A model generated the notes under the pieces. It was not told where the DNA came from. It worked only from the letters and a program-made list of their open reading frames with translations, and did not search any database. Shown here piece after piece: positions 17,222 to 25,953 of a stretch of 64,000 nucleotides of DNA. Origin of the DNA: Gaiellasilicea sp963761905 (GTDB lineage Bacteria; Actinomycetota; Thermoleophilia; Gaiellales; Gaiellaceae). Location: the NCBI GenBank assembly GCA_963761905.1, contig CAVXIQ010000001.1, forward strand, positions 62,001 to 126,000. The letters run 5' to 3'. Position numbers and translations under genes: made by a program. How positions within the stretch are numbered: the stretch's first letter is position 1; each line of letters opens with the position of its first letter.

Positions 17222-18209
17222 GTGACCCGCTATCTCGCCCGCAAGACCGTCCTCTACCTGATCACCTTGTTCGTCGCGATCAGCGTCGACTGGGCGATCC
17301 CGCGACTGATGCCGGGCGACCCGATCAACGGCCTGATCGCGAGGCTCGAGACCGACGACACCGCGGCGAGGGAGCTGCACGGCTACTTCACCGAGTCGTT
17401 CGGGCTCGACCAGCCGCTCTGGCAGCAGTACCTCGACTTCTGGCGCGGGCTCCTGCACGGCGACCTCGGCCCGAGCATCGCCTACGTCGGCTCCTCCGTC
17501 AGCGAGCTGATCCTGAACGCGATCCCCTACACGCTCGCGCTCCTCATCCCCGCGATCGTGCTGAGCTACATCGCGGGCAACCGCATGGGCGCCCTGGCGG
17601 CGCGGCGCAAGTCACTCGACAACACGGTGCTGCCCGCCTCCTACATCCTGACGGCGACGCCGTACATGTGGCTCGCCCTCGTCCTCGCCTACGTTTTCGC
17701 CTTCCGCCTGCAGATCTTCCCGGTCTCCGGCGCGTACGACTTCTCGCTCCAGCCCGAGTGGAGCTGGGAGTTCGCGCGCAGCTTCTTGAGCCACTGGTTC
17801 CTCCCGTTCCTCTCCCTCTTCCTCGTCTCGTTCGGCGGCTGGGCGATCGGGATGCGCAACCTGATCATCTACGAGCTGGAAGCGGACTACGCGAACTACC
17901 TCCAGTCGCTCGGCGCGCCGCAGCGGCTCGTCCGGCGCTACGCCTACCGGAACGCGATCCTGCCCCAGATGTCGGGGCTCGCGCTCGCGCTCGGGCGCTG
18001 TCGTCGGCGGCGCGCTCGTCACCGAGATCGTCTTCGGCTACCCCGGCGTCGGCTCGCTCATCCTGACGGCGGTGCAGAGCCGCGACTACTTCCTCCTGCA
18101 GGGCACCTTCCTCTTCATCATCGTCGGGGTCCTGATCGCGAACTTCCTCGTCGACATCGCCTACGTGATCGTCGATCCGCGCACCCGCGTCGGGATCCAG
18201 GGCTCGTAG
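17222..18209 (+). CDS. ABC permease, DppB-like (frame broken by one base)
   Basis: The first 257 residues (GTG start 17222) are a normal DppB/OppB permease: MPGDPINGLI near 31, GLDQPLWQQYLDFWRGLLHGDLG near 64, and the cytoplasmic EAA-type loop around DYANYLQSLGAPQR. Near 17992 the frame is lost. Shifting by one base restores VVGGALVTEIVFGYPGVGSL and a proper C terminus ending at TAG 18207-18209, next to the ATG of the second permease. The interval is 988 bases, one too many for about 328 codons, so an extra G in the run CTCGGGCG is the likely cause. An assembly error is more likely than a true pseudogene, given intact neighbours. Confidence 0.85.
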
Positions 18210-19127
18210 ATGACGGTCATCGAGCCGGCAGCGGAGCAAATCGAGGCGGTCGGCGCGCCGGTCGGCGTTCCCCCGCTGCGGCGGAGGCGGAGCGAGGCGC
18301 TCTACTTCGCACTTCGGAACCGCAAGCTCGTGATCGGTCTCGCGGTCGTGCTGATCATGCTCGTCTGGGCGCTCATCGGGCCGTGGCTCACCGACGCCGA
18401 CCCATTCGAGTTCGGCTACGGCGTCGGTGAGCCGCCGTCGCGGGAGCACTGGTTCGGGACGACCGCGCCGGGCCAGGACGTCTTCGCGCAGTTCGTCTAC
18501 GGGCTCCGCTCGAGCTTCCTCGTCGGCGCGCTCGCCGCCGCGATCGCGTCGGTCATCGGGATGACGATCGGATTCGTCGCCGGCTACCGCGGCGGCGTCG
18601 TCGACGAGATCCTCAGCATGCTCACGAACGTCGTGCTCGTGATCCCGACGCTCGCGGTCCTGATCATCGTCGCCACCTACCTGAGCGTCCGTGGGCTCGT
18701 GGTCGAGGCGATCCTGATCGGCGCCACCGCCTGGCCCTGGGCTGCCCGGGCGATCCGCGCCCAGACCTTCTCGCTCGTCTCGCGCGATTTCGTGGGGCTC
18801 GCCCGCCTGTCGGGGGCGCGCGGGACGCACGTGATCACGCGCGAGATCGCGCCGAACATGAGCTCGTACCTCTTCCTCGTCTTCATCCTCCTCTTCGGCG
18901 GCTCGGTGCTCGCCGCCGCGACGCTCGACTTCCTCGGCCTCGGCCCCACGAACGCGATGTCGCTCGGCGTGATGATGAACAACGCGACCGTGGGCGGCGC
19001 CCTCCCGCTCGGCATGTGGTGGTGGTTCGTCCCACCCGGGCTTGCGATCACGGCGATCGTCGGCGGCCTCTACGTGACGAATGTGGGCCTCGACGAGATC
19101 TTCAACCCGAAGCTGCGCCGGACGTGA
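18210..19127 (+). CDS. ABC permease, DppC-like
   Basis: Encodes 305 residues with an N-terminal cytoplasmic tail, TM1 near 40-58 and five further helices. It carries the DppC landmarks EHWFGTTAPGQDVFAQFVYGLRSSF (read from about residue 82 in parts) and the coupling-helix segment DFVGLARLSGARGTHVITREIAPN. It pairs with the DppB-like subunit to form the channel for the imported oligomer. Its ATG follows the previous TAG without a gap, and its stop overlaps the ATPase start by 4 bases. Confidence 0.92.
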   Translation: MTVIEPAAEQIEAVGAPVGVPPLRRRRSEALYFALRNRKLVIGLAVVLIMLVWALIGPWLTDADPFEFGYGVGEPPSREHWFGTTAPGQDVFAQFVYGLRSSFLVGALAAAIASVIGMTIGFVAGYRGGVVDEILSMLTNVVLVIPTLAVLIIVATYLSVRGLVVEAILIGATAWPWAARAIRAQTFSLVSRDFVGLARLSGARGTHVITREIAPNMSSYLFLVFILLFGGSVLAAATLDFLGLGPTNAMSLGVMMNNATVGGALPLGMWWWFVPPGLAITAIVGGLYVTNVGLDEIFNPKLRRT

Positions 19128-20077
19128 GCCTCGCGGTCGAGAACCTGCAGGTCTGCTACCGGACACTCCACGGCGACGTGAACGCGGTCGACGGCGTCAC
19201 CTTCGAGATTGCGGACGGGGAGATCGCCGGGCTGGCCGGCGAGTCGGGCTGCGGCAAGACGACGCTCGCCAAGAGCCTGATCCGCCTCGACGGGCGGATG
19301 CGCCACATCACCGGCCGCGTCGCGCTCGACGGCACCGAGCTGCCGATCGCGAATGACACGGCGATGAACCGCTTCCGTTTCCGCGAGGTCTCGCTGATCC
19401 CGCAGTACGCGCAGAGCGCGCTCAACCCGACGCGGAAGATCGGCCGCCTGACATCGGAGCTACTCAGGTCGCGCGGGGTCGCCTACGACGAGAAGCTGCC
19501 CGAGCTGAAGCGGCGGCTGGCACTCGTCGGGCTGTCGGCGGATGTCCTCGACCGCTACCCGATCGAGCTCTCCGGCGGGATGAAACAGCGGGTCGTGATG
19601 GTGCTCTCGACGCTCCTCGACCCGTCGCTCCTGATCGCAGACGAGCTGACGTCGGCCCTCGACGTCTCCACCCAGAAGGCCGTTGCGGAGATGCTGGTCG
19701 AGTTCCGGGACCGCGGCTTCGTGAAGAGCACGATCGTGATCACCCACGACCTCGCGATCCTCAACCAGATCGCGGACACGATCATCGTCATGTACGCGGG
19801 CAAGCTCGTCGAGCGGGGGCCGGCGGCCTCGATCGTCCACGATCCGCGCCATCCCTACACGCGCATGCTCCTCGGCTCGCTACCCGAGGTCGGCGCGCGC
19901 TTCGACGAGCACCGGCTCAAGGGCATCGCCGGCCGGCCGCCGTCGCTCCTCGACCCACCGGCCGGGTGCCGGTTTCGAGATCGCTGCCCGCTCGAGTTCT
20001 CGAAGTGCGCCGAGCAGCCGCCGTTCGTGGAGTTCGAGCCCGGCCGCCACGCCGCGTGCTGGAAGGTGGCCGCCTGA
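19124..20077 (+). CDS. ABC transporter ATPase, DppD-like
   Basis: Encodes 317 residues. Walker A GESGCGKTT (about 36-44), signature LSGGMKQR (about 148), Walker B LLIADELTSALD and switch histidine ITHD are all present. In most Opp ATPases the Walker B reads ADEPT; here Pro is replaced by Leu. The C-terminal oligopeptide-transporter domain contains the cysteine cluster CRFRDRCPLEFSKC, which in relatives can hold an iron-sulfur cluster. The GTG at 19124 overlaps the permease stop; an open frame further upstream lies inside dppC. Confidence 0.92.
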   Translation: MSLAVENLQVCYRTLHGDVNAVDGVTFEIADGEIAGLAGESGCGKTTLAKSLIRLDGRMRHITGRVALDGTELPIANDTAMNRFRFREVSLIPQYAQSALNPTRKIGRLTSELLRSRGVAYDEKLPELKRRLALVGLSADVLDRYPIELSGGMKQRVVMVLSTLLDPSLLIADELTSALDVSTQKAVAEMLVEFRDRGFVKSTIVITHDLAILNQIADTIIVMYAGKLVERGPAASIVHDPRHPYTRMLLGSLPEVGARFDEHRLKGIAGRPPSLLDPPAGCRFRDRCPLEFSKCAEQPPFVEFEPGRHAACWKVAA

Positions 20078-20955
20078 TGCTCCGCCTCGAAGGCGTCACC
20101 AAGGAGTTCAAGACCGGCACCTTCGGCGGCAAGCGCATCGCCGCCGTCTCCGACATCTCGTTCGAGATCCGGCCCGGGGAGATCGTCTCGCTGATCGGTG
20201 AGAGCGGCAGCGGCAAGACGACGATCGGCAAGCTCGTGCTGCGGCTGGCAGACGTCACGGAGGGCTCCATCACCTTCGGCGACCAAGACGTGACGAGGCT
20301 CGACGGACATGCCCTGCGCGGCTACCACGCGAGCGTCCAGGGCGTCTTCCAGGATCCGTTCAGCTCGTACAACCCGGTCTTCAAGGCCGACCGCGTGCTC
20401 GACCTGATCCGCCGTCCTTACTTGCCTGGCCTCAGCGCGGACCAGTGGGACGAGCGGCGCCGAGTCTCGCTCGAGTCGGTCGGGCTCGATCCAGCCACCT
20501 GCCTGGGTAAGTACCCGCATCAGCTGAGCGGTGGCCAGCTGCAGCGCTTGCTGATCGCGCGGGCGCTGATGCTCGACCTGAAGCTGCTGGTCGCGGACGA
20601 GATCATCAGCATGCTCGACGCCTCGACGCGCATCGACGTCCTCAACATCCTGGGCGACCTCGCGTCGCGCGGACTCGGCGTCCTCTTCATCACCCACGAC
20701 CTCTCGCTCGGCCACTACATCAGCGACAGAACCGTGATCCTGCGCCGCGGCCGGGTGGTCGAGCTCGGCGCGACCCGGACGGTGTTCTCCGACCCGCGGC
20801 ATGCGTACACGCGGATGCTGCTCGATTCCGTGCCGCAGTTGAACGCGAAATGGACGACGGGCCGTTCCCTTGCCGAAAGCGAGCCCGCGGACGAGGCGTG
20901 CGGCCCGCTCGTCGAGGTCTCCCAGGGGCACTTCGTCGCCTCGGAGGCCTCGTGA
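20077..20955 (+). CDS. ABC transporter ATPase, DppF-like
   Basis: Encodes 292 residues from an ATG that shares one base with the previous stop. Walker A GESGSGKTT (about 43-51), Q-loop GVFQDPFSSYNP, signature LSGGQLQR and Walker B LLVADEIISMLD are present; again the usual EP after Walker B is changed (EII), as in oligosaccharide-type relatives. The C-terminal extension is short and lacks the cysteine cluster seen in its partner. The two ATPases would work as a heterodimer to power the transporter. Confidence 0.92.
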   Translation: MLRLEGVTKEFKTGTFGGKRIAAVSDISFEIRPGEIVSLIGESGSGKTTIGKLVLRLADVTEGSITFGDQDVTRLDGHALRGYHASVQGVFQDPFSSYNPVFKADRVLDLIRRPYLPGLSADQWDERRRVSLESVGLDPATCLGKYPHQLSGGQLQRLLIARALMLDLKLLVADEIISMLDASTRIDVLNILGDLASRGLGVLFITHDLSLGHYISDRTVILRRGRVVELGATRTVFSDPRHAYTRMLLDSVPQLNAKWTTGRSLAESEPADEACGPLVEVSQGHFVASEAS

Positions 20956-21944
20956 GCGCCGAGCCCGCGCGGGTCGAAGGCGCGCCGCCCCCGATTCCGT
21001 GGGAGGACCGGCCGGACGGGGAAGCCGGGCCGCTGTGGCGCTCGAGTCGCAACCCGATCATCGGACGCGACCACTTGCCTCGCTCGAACAGCATCTTCAA
21101 CTCCGCAGTGGTGCCGTTCCGCGACGGCTACGCCGGCGTCTTCCGCGTCGACGACACCCGGCGGACGATGAACGTGCACGCGGGGCGCAGCCCGGACGGC
21201 GTCACCTGGGAGATCGACGAGGAGCCGATCTCGTTCGCGCCGGCGGACGATCGCGTCCGCGACGTCCAGCAGGACTTCATCCACGCGTACGACCCGCGCG
21301 TCACCTGGCTGGAGGATCGCTACTACGTGACGTGGTGCAACGGGTACCACGGCCCGACGATCGGCGTCGGCTACACCCACGACTTCGAGAGCTTCCACCA
21401 GCTCGACAACGCGTTTCTCCCCTTCAACCGCAACGGCGTCCTCTTCCCGCGCCGGATCGGGGACCGCTACGCGATGCTCAGCCGCCCGAGCGACAACGGG
21501 CACACCCCTTTCGGCGACGTCTTCTACTCGGAGAGCCCCGACCTGACCCACTGGGGGCGGCACCGCCACGTGCTGGCGACCGCGCCGTGGACCTGGGAGT
21601 CGACGAAGGTCGGCGCCGGCCCCACGCCGATCGAGACGGAGGAAGGATGGCTGCTCGTCTACCACGGCGTGCTCACCTCCTGCAACGGCTTCGTCTACTC
21701 GATGGGCGCTGCCCTGCTCGACCTCGACGAGCCCTGGCGCGTCATCGCGCGCGGGCGTGACTACCTCCTGTCTCCGCAGGTGCCGTACGAGCAGGTCGGC
21801 GACGTGCCGAACGTCGTCTTCCCGTGCGCCGCGCTCGTCGAGCGCGAGACCGACCGGCTCACGATCTACTACGGCGGCGCCGACACCGTCGTCTGCCTCG
21901 CCCACGGCCACCTCTCCGAGATCCTCGACTTCGTGCGCGGGTAG
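20952..21944 (+). CDS. GH130 family beta-mannoside phosphorylase-like enzyme
   Basis: Encodes 330 residues of a five-bladed propeller. Family landmarks are SIFNSAVVPF near 47-56, YDPRV near 113-117 (Asp114 at the usual catalytic position), RNGVLFPRR, RPSDNGHTPFGD, STKVGAGPTPIET and YHGVL. GH130 enzymes cleave beta-mannosidic bonds with phosphate to give mannose 1-phosphate, although some members are hydrolases. There is no signal peptide, matching action on imported substrate. It is the last gene of the LacI-linked transporter operon (GTG overlaps the previous TGA). Together with GH1 this suggests beta-manno-oligosaccharide use. Confidence 0.9.
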   Translation: MSAEPARVEGAPPPIPWEDRPDGEAGPLWRSSRNPIIGRDHLPRSNSIFNSAVVPFRDGYAGVFRVDDTRRTMNVHAGRSPDGVTWEIDEEPISFAPADDRVRDVQQDFIHAYDPRVTWLEDRYYVTWCNGYHGPTIGVGYTHDFESFHQLDNAFLPFNRNGVLFPRRIGDRYAMLSRPSDNGHTPFGDVFYSESPDLTHWGRHRHVLATAPWTWESTKVGAGPTPIETEEGWLLVYHGVLTSCNGFVYSMGAALLDLDEPWRVIARGRDYLLSPQVPYEQVGDVPNVVFPCAALVERETDRLTIYYGGADTVVCLAHGHLSEILDFVRG

Positions 21945-21962
21945 CGCCGTCGACGATTCGGA

Positions 21963-23030
21963 CTACGGGTACGGGCTCCAGCGCATCGAAGCCGCGATTG
22001 CTGCGGCTGCGAGGAGGGCGCCGAGTGCCGCGAGAAGCCAGGTGATCTCGGTGAGTTGCTTCTGAGTTGCGACGTCCTTGGGGAGATCGGCGAAGACTTC
22101 CCGGAGCTGATCGGCGTCCTCGGCGTTGTGGAAGGTGCCTCCGGTCTGCTTGGCGACTGCCTGGAGGGTTGGTAGGTCTGCGCGGCCCCGGAAGCCGCCG
22201 CCGCCGAATCCGCCACCGAACCCGCCTCGGCGCCCGCCGAAGATGCGACCGCCGAGCTGGGCTTGTGTGCAGGAACGCGTGGCGGGGTTTCTCGTTCCGA
22301 AGCCGATCGTGAACACGCGAACGCCCCGCTCGACCGCGTACGGCACGGCGTCGAGCGGCTCGATCCCTCGGTTGCTCGCACCGTCGGTCAGCAGCACGAC
22401 GATGTCCGGCACGTAGCCGCCGGCGCCGGGTGCCACCGACGTCGGCGGTGGCCCATCTTCCGGAGCGTCGCCGACCGGTCGGACATTCGGGTTCGCCTCG
22501 GCGATGGCGTCGATCCCCTTCAGCATTGCCGCGCCGATGGCGGTGCCGCGCCCGGTCGTGAGGGACTCGATCGCGTCGACGAGCACCTTGCGGTCGGTCG
22601 TCGGCGGAACACCCAACTCTGCGAAGCCGGAGAAGACGACGAGCGCCATCCGTACGTCCTTCGGCTGGTCGTCGACGAACTCGCGAGCCGCGTCCTGCGC
22701 GACGGCGAGCCGGTTCGGCTCGACGTCGGTCGCGCACATCGACCCCGAGACGTCCATTGCGAGGACGACCGACGTACGGGCGTACGGGACGCTGCGTTCC
22801 AGGTGAGGGCGACCGGCGGCGAACGCGAGAGCGACGAGGCTCGCCAGCAGCAATGCGACGGGAAGATGCCGCTGCCACCGGTTGCGTCGCGGCAGCACCG
22901 AGCGCAGCAAGGCGACGCTCGAGTAGCGAACGGCCTGCTTCCGCCGCCGTCGCAGCAGCCACCAGTACGCACCGAGGAGGGCGGGGGCAACGACCAGCGA
23001 TAGCAGTGCGAGCGGCCACGCAAACGACAA
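21963..23030 (-). CDS. vWA-domain membrane protein (Bat-like), second copy
   Basis: Encodes 355 residues. TM helices at about 5-25 and 57-73 precede a von Willebrand A domain with MIDAS motif DVSGSM at 93-98, followed by the later metal-site residues in LLTDGASN. A C-terminal helix lies at about 328-346. Unlike its neighbour it has a glycine/arginine-rich insert around 268-290 between the last vWA strands. Layout resembles BatA/BatB proteins that work with MoxR ATPases. It is the last gene of the operon, 1 base after the preceding stop. Confidence 0.9.
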   Translation of the reverse strand: MSFAWPLALLSLVVAPALLGAYWWLLRRRRKQAVRYSSVALLRSVLPRRNRWQRHLPVALLLASLVALAFAAGRPHLERSVPYARTSVVLAMDVSGSMCATDVEPNRLAVAQDAAREFVDDQPKDVRMALVVFSGFAELGVPPTTDRKVLVDAIESLTTGRGTAIGAAMLKGIDAIAEANPNVRPVGDAPEDGPPPTSVAPGAGGYVPDIVVLLTDGASNRGIEPLDAVPYAVERGVRVFTIGFGTRNPATRSCTQAQLGGRIFGGRRGGFGGGFGGGGFRGRADLPTLQAVAKQTGGTFHNAEDADQLREVFADLPKDVATQKQLTEITWLLAALGALLAAAAIAASMRWSPYP

Positions 23031-23031
23031 C

Positions 23032-24021
23032 TCAGATCACCCGTCCGAACCACACGATCGAGAGCACCGAACCGAGTGCGAGGAGGAGCCCTCCCGCGGC
23101 GGCGAATAGCGCCGTCACCTCACGGGGGCCTTCGACGCGCTTGAACTCGAGATCGATCGACTCGTAGATCCCGGTCAGCGACTCGGCGTCAGCCGCCTGC
23201 TCGTAGGTGCCGTCCGTGACCTCGGCGATCTCCTGAAGCAGGTCTTCGTCGAGAGCCGTCGCGATGCTGAACCCGTCGATCTCGATGACCGTCCCCTCTG
23301 CGGTACCGACTCCGACTGCGTGGATGCGGACTCCGGCCGTCGATGCGACCTCGGCGAGCCTCAGCGGGTCGAGCTCCGACGTGTTCTCGCCGTCGGAGAG
23401 CAGCACGATCGCGGAGGAGCCGAAGAAGCCGATGTCCACGGCGCCGTCGTCGCGCTCCAGCGACGCCTCGTCGATCGTGAGCGGCTTTCCAGCGATTGCG
23501 CCGAGGGACGTGTGGAGGCCCTGGCCGAGCGAGGTTCCCCCGCCCACCGAGAGGCGCTTGATCGCCGCGAGCACGTCCTTCTTCACATTGCTCGGCGGAA
23601 GCGTGGTGACGGCGCCGTCGCCGAACGCCACGACACCGATCTTGATCGTTCTCGGCTGCCGCTCGACGAACGCGGAGGCCGCCTCTTTCGCCGCCTCGAT
23701 CCGACTCGGCTCGAGGTCGTCGGCGCGCATGCTGTTCGAGACGTCGAAGGCGAGGATCACCGTACCTTCGCGTTCCGGCAACGCGACGCTCACGGTCGGG
23801 CGGGCCAGCGAGAAGCAGACCAACGCAAGCGCCACCACGAAGATCGCGAAGGGAATGTGGCGTCGCCGGCGGACACGTCGGCTCGACGTCGTCTGCACGA
23901 GCCCTTCGGTCGCGAGCCGACCGACGCGCTCGGCGCGAAGCCGGAGCGCCCACCGGTAGGCGAGGACGAGGGCCGGGACGCACGCGAGCCACAACAGCAT
24001 CCACGGCGAGCCGAGCGACAT
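23032..24021 (-). CDS. vWA-domain membrane protein (Bat-like), first copy
   Basis: Encodes 329 residues with TM helices near 7-24 and 58-74, a vWA domain with complete MIDAS (DVSNSM at 93-98, GTSLG later, LLSDGENT) and a C-terminal helix near 303-324. Its ATG shares one base with the DUF58 stop, so the proteins are made together. Such proteins are thought to be metal-dependent adaptors that the MoxR AAA ATPase acts on. The client of this system is unknown. Confidence 0.9.
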   Translation of the reverse strand: MSLGSPWMLLWLACVPALVLAYRWALRLRAERVGRLATEGLVQTTSSRRVRRRRHIPFAIFVVALALVCFSLARPTVSVALPEREGTVILAFDVSNSMRADDLEPSRIEAAKEAASAFVERQPRTIKIGVVAFGDGAVTTLPPSNVKKDVLAAIKRLSVGGGTSLGQGLHTSLGAIAGKPLTIDEASLERDDGAVDIGFFGSSAIVLLSDGENTSELDPLRLAEVASTAGVRIHAVGVGTAEGTVIEIDGFSIATALDEDLLQEIAEVTDGTYEQAADAESLTGIYESIDLEFKRVEGPREVTALFAAAGGLLLALGSVLSIVWFGRVI

Positions 24022-24929
24022 CAGCGCCGCCGCCGCCGCAGCTTGCGTGACTCGATGATCCGGACGAGCGCTTGGACGAGGTCGTCCGCGGTCGACACCT
24101 CGTGGATGTGCACACCGGCGCGCAGCGTCACCGCGCGCAACTCCGCCTCGCGGTGCTCGCCGGCCTCGCGCAAGCGGCGTCGAAACTCGGCGTCGCTCGA
24201 ATCCACCACGAGCTGCTCGCGGGTCTCGGCGTCCTCGACGACGATCACGCCGGCATCGGGGAGCTCGTACTCACGCGGGTCGAGCAAACGGATCGCGACG
24301 ACCTCGTGCCGCTCGGTCAGTTGGAGCAGGGGCCGTTCCCACCCCGGCGCGGTGATGAAGTCGGAGACGAGGACGACGAGCGAGCGTCGACGGATCGCGC
24401 CGAGCGCGAACTCGAGCAGCCCGGTGAGATCGGTGACGGCTCCGTTCGCTCTCGCGGGCCGCATCAGGCTGCCGGCGAGGGCGAGCACGTGGTTGCGGCT
24501 CGCACGCGGCGGGAGCGTCTCCTCGATCTCGTTGTCGAACAGGATCGCACCCACGCGGTTGCCGCGGCGGGTGAGCATCCGGGCGAAGGTCGTCGCGAGC
24601 TCGCTCAGGACGAGCTCTTTCGGCCGGTCGATCGGGCCGAACCCCATCGAGGGCGACCGGTCGAGCAGAAGCCAGCCGGTCAGTTCGCGATCCTCGGAAT
24701 ACTGCCGAACGAACGGCGTGTCCATCCGCGCCGTCACGTTCCAGTCGATGTGGCGGACGTCGTCGCCCGGCTCGTACTCGCGGAGGTCGAGGAAGTCCAG
24801 GCCGACCCCGCGAAACGCCGTGCGGTAGCTCCCCTGGAGCTGGCCGTCGAGCCGCCGAATCACCTCCCACTCGAGCCGGTTGAGCAGCCGCTCGGGGGTC
24901 TCGACGCCAACGGTGCGCGCGTCTTCCAT
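24021..24929 (-). CDS. DUF58-domain protein
   Basis: Encodes 302 residues. The DUF58 signature REYEPGDDVRHIDWNVTAR lies at about 51-69, followed by the degenerate vWA-like fold starting LLDRSPSMGFG (about 87-97). The MIDAS-like DRSPS suggests a metal site related to vWA. These proteins nearly always sit next to moxR and vWA genes, as here. Start ATG at 24929, 4 bases after the moxR stop. Predicted cytosolic. Function beyond partnership with MoxR is not established. Confidence 0.92.
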   Translation of the reverse strand: MEDARTVGVETPERLLNRLEWEVIRRLDGQLQGSYRTAFRGVGLDFLDLREYEPGDDVRHIDWNVTARMDTPFVRQYSEDRELTGWLLLDRSPSMGFGPIDRPKELVLSELATTFARMLTRRGNRVGAILFDNEIEETLPPRASRNHVLALAGSLMRPARANGAVTDLTGLLEFALGAIRRRSLVVLVSDFITAPGWERPLLQLTERHEVVAIRLLDPREYELPDAGVIVVEDAETREQLVVDSSDAEFRRRLREAGEHREAELRAVTLRAGVHIHEVSTADDLVQALVRIIESRKLRRRRR

Positions 24930-24933
24930 GCGA

Positions 24934-25926
24934 CTAGCGGGTCATGCGCTCTCTCAGCGCGAGCTCGGGAACCGGCACCGTCTCGAGGATGCGGGCGATG
25001 ATCTGGTCCGCGTCGACGCCGTCCGCCAGAGCCTGGTACGAGAGCACGAGTCGGTGGCGCAGGACATCGGGGGCGATCTCCTGGATGTCCTGTGGCAGCG
25101 CGTATTCGCGACCGCGCACGAGTGCGAGGGCGCGGCCGGTGAGAATCATGTTGATCGACGCGCGTGGGCTCGCGCCATAGGTGATGTACGGCGCCAGATC
25201 GCCGAGACCGACCGAGGAGATGTTGCGAGTGGAGTTGGCGAGCTTCACCGCGTACTCCTTCAGCGCGGGATCGACGAACACCGCGTCGGCCGCCCGCTGC
25301 AGTTCGAGCAGTTGGTCGGCGGCGAGCGCACGCCCCGCGGCCTCGTGCCCGCCGGTCATGCGATCGACGATCACGAACTCCTCCGTGGGAGTCGGATACT
25401 CGATCAGCACCTTGAGCATGAACCGGTCGATCTGCGCCTCTGGCAGCGGGTAGGTGCCCTCCGACTCGATCGGGTTCTGCGTCGCCATGACGAGGAACGG
25501 ATCGGGAAGGCGATGCGTCTCGCGGCCGATCGTGACCTGTCGCTCCTGCATCGCCTCGAGCAGGGCGCTCTGCACCTTGGCCGGTGCGCGATTGATCTCG
25601 TCGGCGAGGACGAAGTTTGCGAACACGGGCCCGAGCGAGACTTGGAACTCCCCGAGCTTCTGGTTGAAGACGCGCGTGCCGACGATGTCGGCCGGCACGA
25701 GGTCGGGCGTGAACTGGACGCGCTGGAACTCGCCGCCGATCGCCTGGGCGAGCGTCTTCACCGCCATCGTCTTGGCGAGTCCTGGGAGGCCCTCCACGAG
25801 GAGGTGGCCGCGTGCGAGAAGCGCGACGACCATCCGTTCGAGCAAGGCGTCTTGACCCACGATCACCCGCTTGACCTCGTAGAACACCTGCTCGAGCGAC
25901 GCATCAAGTGTGGATTGCTGATTCAT
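24934..25926 (-). CDS. MoxR-family AAA+ ATPase
   Basis: Encodes 330 residues. Walker A GLPGLAKT at 46-53, Walker B FVLADEINRAPAK near 107, sensor-1 ATQNP and arginine-finger region PLPEAQIDRF all match MoxR. These ATPases act as chaperones that assemble or activate protein complexes or metal centres with vWA partners. It heads the four-gene moxR-DUF58-vWA-vWA core and follows the protease gene by 27 bases. The start is the ATG at 25926. Confidence 0.94.
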   Translation of the reverse strand: MNQQSTLDASLEQVFYEVKRVIVGQDALLERMVVALLARGHLLVEGLPGLAKTMAVKTLAQAIGGEFQRVQFTPDLVPADIVGTRVFNQKLGEFQVSLGPVFANFVLADEINRAPAKVQSALLEAMQERQVTIGRETHRLPDPFLVMATQNPIESEGTYPLPEAQIDRFMLKVLIEYPTPTEEFVIVDRMTGGHEAAGRALAADQLLELQRAADAVFVDPALKEYAVKLANSTRNISSVGLGDLAPYITYGASPRASINMILTGRALALVRGREYALPQDIQEIAPDVLRHRLVLSYQALADGVDADQIIARILETVPVPELALRERMTR

Positions 25927-25953
25927 GTCCCCCCGTGAGATTCTTGATTCGTG

